A stretch of 64,000 bases of DNA, from positions 496,001 to 560,000 of the forward strand of contig JALLLT010000002.1 in assembly GCA_025266875.1 (NCBI GenBank). Direction: 5' to 3'. The stretch is from Fennellomyces sp. T-0311 (Eukaryota; Mucoromycota; Mucoromycetes; Mucorales; Lichtheimiaceae). Shown one piece after another: positions 56,777 through 64,000 of the stretch (the stretch's first letter is position 1; every line of letters begins with the position of its first letter). A model generated the notes under the pieces. That model was given only the letters and a program-made list of their open reading frames with translations. It made no database searches and was not told the origin of the DNA. The position numbers and the translations under genes were made by a program.

Positions 56777-59700
56777 ATGAGCCAGTCAGCCAACGTTTAC
56801 CCCGGTGTCCGTGCTGAACCTCGGTTTCTAAAGTATGACATAAGCTGAAGATGCTGGTATTGAGATTGGTAATCCATTAATCCGTTTCCAGGGATCCGAC
56901 CTCACTTGAGTTCATTTCGTCTGGCCTGTCCCGCTTTTCGTCTTACGTGGCATCGAACTTGCCAAAGCGAAAGCCTAGTTTCCCTTACGAGCCACCACTT
57001 TTCGCATATCATCAACCGCCCCCTCCACCACCCTCGCCCTCGACCCCAATCAGCAGCAGCCTCGAGGATAATGTTAAACAAGACGTCGAAGACGACCTGG
57101 AGAAAGTGACATACGCTGCCTTTCAGAAGATGGATGGCGATGGAAGGTACGTCAACTTTTATTGATGACAGGATTAGGTGACTAATTTCCATTTTAGATC
57201 ACTTTGCTTGTTGCTGGGTTACGCCGACGGATTTCAAGTATGGGATATCGCCAACCCAGACAACATTCATGAAGTGTGTTCAATTCGAGACGATGACACG
57301 TTTGGATTCGTTTCGTACCTTCACCTGGTTGCCAACCCACGGAAGGATGACACTGATGATGCTTTCAGCGAAGATAGACCTCTTTTGGCAGTGGTGTGAG
57401 TTTTGTGTGTACTTGTATGGTTTTGAACAGATTTTCTAACCGCCTATACGAAACTAGAACATCCGCTCGAGATACCCTTGATGGTGATGCATTTGGTGGC
57501 ATGGACTTGGGACATACACGGAATGAATCGACGTGCTCGGGCAAGTCGGGCAACAGCACGCCTTCCACCCTGCGCCTCTATTCGCTGAAGACACATCGTG
57601 TCGTCAAGGAATTCCAAAATTTTGTTTATGACGATGAAGAAATGAAAATCACCAACATTCAAAGTAATGGCAGTGCTATCGTTCTCGTAAGTAAAAGTTA
57701 TGGATGTCCGGTGTAGAGAGTGTACCACTCACACGGCCAATGATGCGCAGGGATGCACTACTCATTCCAATTCTACTCTCCACGTACTTTGCTCTCGAAC
57801 GTTATCAACACTTTCAGCACCGATTACCGATGTTTCTCATGACAGCAATGGCCCCGTGTTCTCGCTGGGATCACGATTTTTAGCATATGCCACGAGTTCA
57901 CCTGTATTGAATGCCGACCCAGTAATGGGCCAGCATAGTAAAGGAATAAGTGGCGCTGGATTAGGCATGCTTCAAGGTGACAAGGATGTCAGAGGCGCAG
58001 CAAAGGATATAGCCAAGGAAGTCGTGAGTGGTGTCAAGACATTGAGCGAATACGGTTACAATACCTTGTCGCATTACTTCAATAACCAGCCGCCGGGACC
58101 AGATAAGCTGATGATTGGGAACGCAAATCCACGGGCAATGTCTCCAGTTGCAACAAGGCATGATGAGCGCACCATTAGCCCCGTTCCATCGACTTCATCT
58201 ACAACTGGTAGTGGTGCGATAACGACTGCGGCTACAGCGAAGAAGGCACAACCGTCTGGAATGGTAACGTCATGTATACCCAACTATGGATCCATAACGA
58301 ACTAAATATTATTAGATTGCTATTCGTGATGTTGCGAAGTTACCAGAGACACCAACAAGGAATATGACCCCATCGCTCGTTGCCCATTTTAGACCGCATA
58401 CGCATCCACTTTCGTGTCTTGCATTCAACAGCGCAGGTACATTGCTGCTATCCGCATCGAAGCAAGGACACTCGTTCCATATTTTTGCTATTATGCCAAG
58501 CAGCACAACACAGGGTAATGTGTCTCATCTGTATACACTAGCCCGTGGTTATACCGATGCCCAAGTTGAAGACTGTCACTTCTCAGCTGACTCTATGTGG
58601 TGCTCGGTCAGCACAGCGCGTGGAACAACACATGTGTACGCAATCAACCCTTATGGCGGCAAGCCAGAAATAACTGGCCACGTCACCGGTAGAGTGAACA
58701 ACCCCATCATTCGACCTTGGATTCATGGCACTCGCCCTGTCGATAAGGTAAGGTATCAGGGAGACCAAGGATAATCATCGGCTGATAAATTGATGTTTAT
58801 AGGGCACATCAATTAGTTCCGCAGCGCGCATCAAGCAACGTCGATCCATGCATGCTGAAGCAACTGACGATCAGCATCCTCCGACCCAACACCCAAGTAT
58901 ACCCACCTCACCATATTACCCAATCGCTACTCCTTCCCACCCCACCCGATACCCTCGTGCAAAGATATCATCTGTGTTTTTATTGCCCAGCAAGTCTCCA
59001 TACCTCGTCAATGTATCACGAGCCAATCAAAATCGAATCGACAATTCCTCATCCTCCTCTTTCAGAGCTTTCAAGCATACGGCATCGTCAAGCCTCGGTT
59101 CGATGCTTTCTTCGTTTGGGTCCAGCATCAGTAGTACAGATTCATCTTCTTCTTTATCCTCAAAGCCACATCAGTTCAACAGCAATACGACATGGACGTC
59201 CGCACACGACAAACTTTCTGACAATCGCCTATTTGGATTCGATGAAGAGGAATTATCTGCCGTCGACGAAGATAGCCGATTGCTTCATGATGACAGTACC
59301 ATTGGATATCAAGATATGTATTCCATTCATCCGGGAGGTATATTGACTCTTCATCGGTGCTGGATTAGCAAGTCAGTTGTCCGCAAGCGAGAGCAATCGC
59401 GGGCGGTAGAAAAGCATGACTTGGTTGTCAAGCAAGAGGATGTTGCCGAGTGGTCCATGGCACGCACTACTGAATGGGAACAAGTCAAAATTCCCATAAC
59501 TGCTGATACCTTGCAACAGAATCTACAAGATCAGCCTGAGAATAGTCGTCCGCGTAGGCATTCACGACCGTGGCTGTCTCATGCTGAAATCATGACATAC
59601 GCAAATGGCGATGAACTCCCACTATGGTCATCAGTCCAGTTTAGCTTGCAGACCTATATAGAGGATACTCCAACTCTTCGCAAAAAGCTATGGGCAACCG

Positions 59701-60382
59701 GTGAGATGCCTTCTACAGAGTCCGTCGTTGTACGACGTGATGTGCCTGAGCCATATTCCAGGCGCATTGATAGAGTGGGTAAAACAACTACGAGAATTGC
59801 GAATCAGAGTGAAGAGAATTTGGACCATGCAGTGGCCGAGCTGGAAGGTAAATCTCAAAAGCATAGCTGTGACATGAAATTTATTTCTTCCTAGATAATC
59901 TATCGAAGGCAATGCAAACCACATTTTCAACACCGTCCCCCACAACACTTATTTCAGGTTCCTATGGTAGTGGTAATTCCTATAAGCGAAATAGCCACTT
60001 TTTACAGCAACCTCTGGTCCCAGGCGTGGCGCGTTCTACACCTTCTGCCGTATCATTTGAAGATGCACATTTGATCAGTATGGGTAGTGGGCCGAGCCCC
60101 GAAGACCTTCTTAACCTTGATCCTCGGCTTACCAACAGCAGTCGACCAACCAACGGCAGTATAATGATGCCTGCGAGTGTTAATGGGTCATTGATTCATT
60201 TTGACGACGATGAAGTTATTAGCAATGTCGGGAGCATCAAGGAGGACGTGATTCGCCTCGGAGATGATGATGAAGATATAGTACAGGAACCTGTGATAGA
60301 TCAAGTTTTTTCGCCCGATGGAGATAATGAGATGGCATATCCTAGCGAATCCATCTTAGTTGAACGAGGCCATCACTTTTAA
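56777..60382 (+). CDS. BCAS3-like WD40 (PROPPIN-like) protein
   Basis: BCAS3 proteins bind phosphoinositides with PHAF1 and localise to autophagic membranes in animals. Exon 1 (56777-56832) encodes MSQSANVYPGVRAEPRFL; after the intron come DPTSLEFISSGLSRFSSYV and a Pro-run. WD40-like blades: LLLGYADGFQVWDIANPDNI, then TLRLYSLKTHRVVKEFQ. The BCAS3 hallmark region reads AAKDIAKEVVSGVKTLSEYG followed by YNTLSHYF. MTPSLVAHFRPHTHPLSCLA and LSASKQGHSFHIFAIMPS are the blade just before the BCAS3 domain, which continues with YTDAQVEDCHFSADSMWCSV and TTHVYAINPYGGKPEITGHV. The Ser-rich C-terminal third ends acidic at 60382. About seven short introns, roughly 1,060 residues. Confidence 0.85.
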
Positions 60383-61029
60383 ATATTTGCTTGCTTGAGT
60401 TTGTTGTTTGTATTTAAATTGAACTAGTATATAAAGAGCTTTGTACAAACTACATCTGATTACGATCGTTGCCCTGTATGTCAATCAATTTTACACTTAA
60501 TAAACAGTACGTTTTTATCATGAAGCAACAGGTCCTCGGATATTCTATTACAATACTGTCCAATTTTCTCGCGAAATTTGGCTTTCCAGTAGTTTATACT
60601 TACGATTGCGTCAAAATGTTATCGCTCTAAAGAGCCTGATGTCCGAAATTATAGGGTTGGAAATATAGCTACTGGGACTGTCATATAAATATGATAGATG
60701 ATACGTAATAAAATTATGTGTACGTAAATACTCTCAGTAATCCCAATTCAGTATCTACTTCTGTATGTAGACTTGATGTATGGTGTAGGTATGATACGTC
60801 TTATTGAGTGTCCCACACGGTATGGTACAGCTACTTGCTCTGGCGGAAAAACATTCCTTCAACCAAGGTTATTGCTAGCATCCAAAAGGTATATCATTAT
60901 TGAACCTTCAACAAAGTTTCCGGCTGAAACACCCAATCTCCAGAAAACTACCACCACTAGGATACCAAATATATAACACAGCAACCCCTAAGTCAATAGC
61001 TTTCAACGCCTTGGAATCCGTTTACCTAT
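60383..61029. other. Intergenic, nothing recognised
   Basis: AT-rich 3' flank of the BCAS3-like gene followed by unassigned sequence up to the LINE copy. No gene is supported. Confidence 0.5.
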
Positions 61030-62280
61030 CAGGTCATCGACTCTAATATGCTCATCAACCAGCGTATTACCAAGGAAACTACAAGCATAGCACTATTATG
61101 TCAACTTGGGATCCACCAATATGACATTGGTCTTTGGCCAGCTTTACGTACGTACCGATCCTTTGCCAGACCGACCCTCGAGTATGGGCTCGTCATTATA
61201 GCTCTCTCAGCCGTACAGATAGACAAGTCGCAGCAAGCACAAGTAGGGTGCATCAAAATGGTACTCAACGGTAATAAATCCATCACGTTTCTTATCATTG
61301 TACCAATGGTATTGTCCGATCTTCCTTCCATGAAGCTGCTCACACGTACTCTTCAGTTCAAATTCGTAACTAGGCTTCAATCGCTTCCGGATTTCCACGA
61401 ATGCTCGTGTGGCTGAGCTTTCAATTTCATAGAATGGCCGGATACCAAGTGATACACACTGGAGGAGGTCAACATCAACAAACCCTCTCCATCAGCAGTA
61501 TCAAAAGCTACAAAAGGACCCGCTTACACCGACGATCGGCAAGAAACGTGACGAAGAGCTTCCATCTCAGTGTTCCCAGTACAAGTCAATCCGAGCCTCC
61601 GGCCATATCGACTTGTTGACCATACCTTGTACCTTGCAGCATCCTCCAAAGGTAGACACCGTCTAGTCAAGTGGCGTATCCATTGGCACCCTTCATATCC
61701 ACTGAAGGATTGCATATGCAGTGCTGTTGACGCCTCTAGATGGCCTACGTCACCTATCCATTACTGTAAATAATATACCAAGAGCTCCTCGAAGCATTTG
61801 GGCCAGTACCAGAGCAACGAAAAGAGCTCCAGGACCTCGATCACACCTTTAACAGGCTATCATGTTCAAATAATGGGCTGACGCGAAGCAAATGGAAGAA
61901 AATGTGCCTAGCACTTTTGCATGTCCTTCGAACTATGATAAGCTGATCCATAGAGATGGACCGTTCAACGATGACGAACCGGTGCAAGAAGAGGTCCTAC
62001 AAGACCGCGCGTCCGCGTCCACAGGTAACTACACTTAGTGTGATGCCTCATTACTCAAGCACCTTTTTCCTTTTCGGTTTTATTCCTTCGCAGCTTCCTT
62101 TTCCTCCTTTCATCTAATACCAACCTTTTATTCATACAGACATGTTTTCTTCCCGGGTGAGGTTTCTTCAGAAATGGTATCAGCTTTCTTCACTATATTT
62201 CTATACATTTGTATAACAAGGGGGCAACCACAGGTCTATTAACCTTTCAAGTAAAATTCATACTTGTTCAACTATAAATA
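61030..62280 (+). mobile_element. Degenerate 5'-truncated LINE copy 4 (plus strand)
   Basis: Same LINE family as at 6826 and 8685. It begins inside the reverse-transcriptase thumb (FARPTLEYGLVI, KSQQAQVGCIKM, VLSDLPSMKLLTRTLQFKFV) and shifts frame several times. It then shows RHRLVKWRIHWHPSYPLKDC near 61655, keeping the Arg that is a stop in copy 1. The acidic tail can be followed to about 62035. The 3' UTR motif is decayed (TATACATTTGTATAACAAGG), and the copy ends near 62275 with CATACTTGTTCAACTATAAA, matching the shared 3' terminus. Confidence 0.82.
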
Positions 62281-62789
62281 CGCCTTACGTATATGTATAT
62301 ATTATTCTATAATACGTAGTTATATGGGGGCAACCTTAAACGTAATTACATATAATAACACATTTAGATGCCTAGCGCAAAGCTCTGTAATTTCATAGAC
62401 ATACAGTCCTCGTGAGTACAAAAAGTCATTAATAAGGCTCTTCAATTCATAATATCAGAATAGATACGTTCGTTAGCTCAAAGCAATATAGACAAACCTC
62501 GCACCACTCACATAAGCCACAACGCTATAGCAAGTAACGCCGTCATTATGCTCTGTTGTTTGTTTGGGGATGTTACTAGACTTACTGCTCTGAACTTGGT
62601 ATTTGAAAAGCCGGCGCTGGAGGTTCTAAAGCTCGCAATATAAAAGGCAAACATACCTACAGGAACAGGTCAACAAGTCTTCCATAACAAAATAAATACT
62701 TTTCAACTCTGAGACAAACACCTACTAACTTCAATTCATTGCTCCTTTTGTGGCATTTAATATGCAATTTACATGACTTGTTAGGTTAA
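62281..62789. other. Spacer between convergent LINE copies, nothing recognised
   Basis: About 500 AT-rich bases without a supported gene. ATGGGGGCAACC-like strings near 62218 and 62325 recur but are too short to classify. Confidence 0.45.
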
Positions 62790-63370
62790 AAGCTATATAT
62801 TTATCTCGAAGTTACTAAATCTACTCCTATAGGCATATGACCTCGTCCTTGCGATACGAACATTTAAGATAATACAAGTGTAATGTATGCTCATGCCTGA
62901 AAAAACCTATGATAAGTGAAAAAGGCAGGACGGTATAGAGGAAGTGTCTTTGAAGTGTTTGGTGTGTTTGGGTGTGTGTATGGACGAAGTAATTCGTGAG
63001 ACTCTTTAGAGGAGAGATTTATTCCGGAAAAGAGAGAGAGAAACACAAATTGAAAATAGACTATTCTTAAGCTACCGCATGTTACACCAGATACAACTCA
63101 TTTGTCTCCCGATACCACTGGATACGACAGCCTTGCATACCAGTCCCGATTCCCTTCGTCAATTTCGCTCAGCGTTTGAGATATTGCTGCTTGATTCCTC
63201 CTGTTCGTTGCCCTCGCCGGTCGGGTGAACTAGCCGGCCGATTCTGTGAAGTACTCGTCGTAGAGCTGTCCAGACGTCTGGTCATTTGCCCTGGGGAAGG
63301 CAGTTTTGAATATGGTCGATACAGTGTATCTCTGCTGGTAGCTTAGGAATTGCACCGAAAGTAGAGTATT
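62790..63370 (-). mobile_element. Degenerate LINE copy 5, tail and end of ORF2
   Basis: The minus strand shows the shared 3' UTR (CGCAAGGACGAGGTCATATG with CCTATAGGAGTAGAT) and, upstream of it, a decayed reading of the LINE C-terminus: FGAIPKLPAE, HIQNCLPQGK, then ALRRVLHRIGRLVHPTGEGN and NEQEE, parallel to FGPVPDQQ...FILNSLPRS...ALLHVLCKVDKLSH of copy 1. Stops interrupt the frame. It lies tail-to-tail with the plus-strand copy at 61030. Confidence 0.7.
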
Positions 63371-63439
63371 TATTATGCACCCAAAAATTAACATATTAGT
63401 GAGAAATGAATTTAAGTATATGTATTTACCTGATCATAC

Positions 63440-64000
63440 TATCAAGACTTGTGAAGTATTATCAATTATTGATCTGATCCACCCGTATTCTTGCCAACAG
63501 TTTATTACTTGCGATATGTATTGTATCACTTTCAGTTTATCTTCCATTACATTTATGGATTTCGGGGAGGACAGTACGAAAAGCTTCTCATCCCGCATTG
63601 TCGCTTAAATCACTGGCTATAGCTGCCAGTATGGCAACTAGCGCCATCCTCCTGGAAGATGAACTTCCTATCAATCTCAGCTTCAGTCTACTTCATATAT
63701 GGGATCACGTGCTTGGCAAGGCAATCCACGTAGACATCTTGATCAACTGTGCCACCATAACAACTAACGCGCGAAAGCCTCCAGGCCAAAAGCAGCCCCA
63801 CACCATCACCAATCCCTTGCCAAACTTTTCAGTGGTTACAACATGGTATGCCTCGTAATGTTCTCCATTCCGTCGTATAATCCAAGCATCTCCATTATTG
63901 CCGACAATCTTAAATCTGGACTCATCAGACCAGACGATATTGCTCCACTGGTTGGTCGTCCAACCCCTGTACATAACTGCCCATGCGCGTCGTCTGATGA
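63440..64000 (-). mobile_element. Broken Tc1/mariner-type transposase, runs off the window
   Basis: The minus strand encodes WSNIVWSDESRFKIVGNNGD with the first catalytic Asp (SDESRF), then VMVWGCFWPGG, a family hallmark. Near 63735 the frame shifts; the other frame reads YVDCLAKHVIPYMK, a TAG, then RKFIFQEDGASCHTG with the second catalytic Asp (QED). The region downstream to about 63440 is diverged and I cannot place the third acidic residue with certainty. One frameshift and at least two stops make it inactive. The N-terminal part would lie beyond 64000. Confidence 0.82.

Noticed and set aside
1..64000. tRNA, rRNA or CRISPR features
   Set aside because: No pair of A/B-box-like motifs in tRNA spacing, no rRNA-like conserved strings and no regularly spaced direct repeats with unique spacers were seen by eye.

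Overview
The window looks like nuclear DNA of an early-diverging fungus, most plausibly a mucoromycete. The grounds are many short GT-AG introns (about 45-100 nt), fungal-type genes (velvet regulator, Mnn1/Mnn2-type mannosyltransferase, oxaloacetate-type mitochondrial carrier), genes often lost in yeasts (SMN, a BCAS3-like protein, a KAT14-like acetyltransferase), and CACTA/Plavaka and LINE elements. The assignment is inferred from gene content and intron style, not from a marker gene.

Layout. 1-9.3 kb is repeat-rich. An old dispersed repeat (19-526 and 5651-6050) is split by a complete CACTA DNA transposon (527-5647) with matching terminal inverted repeats, a 3-bp target duplication and two divergent genes. 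Two 5'-truncated LINE copies follow. 10.4-11.8 kb holds a U5 snRNP 40-kDa WD40 gene. 12-16.5 kb is a low-gene stretch with a LINE tail, a pogo-like MITE, a fold-back MITE, the uninterrupted inverted copy of the first repeat, and a broken duplicate of the first exon of the U5-40K gene. 16.7-36.5 kb is dense with ordinary genes: SMN, CMC2, a Golgi mannosyltransferase, a large coiled-coil protein, mL50, a PHD+GNAT KAT14-like protein, a Pro/Ser-rich small protein, a BAG-domain co-chaperone, a Cys-rich small protein, an ARIP4/ATRX-type SNF2 ATPase, a velvet protein and YTM1. 37.6-41.2 kb is a Plavaka-type transposase gene. 41.9-44.7 kb has an unrecognised gene and an RRM protein. 45.5-53.2 kb holds two tandem USP7-like genes, both without the catalytic Cys and His; the first is a frameshifted pseudogene carrying a MITE. 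54.8-60.4 kb has a mitochondrial carrier and a BCAS3-like WD40 protein. 61-64 kb is again LINE and Tc1/mariner debris.

No operons are expected. Two genes serve spliceosomal snRNPs (SMN in assembly, U5-40K in the U5 particle), three serve mitochondria (CMC2, mL50, carrier), and several act on chromatin or transcription (KAT14-like, SNF2, velvet). The most unusual items are the tandem catalytically dead USP7 paralogues and the CACTA insertion whose empty site survives 9 kb away. Exon boundaries were read by eye from splice motifs and frame; those marked approximate should be treated so.
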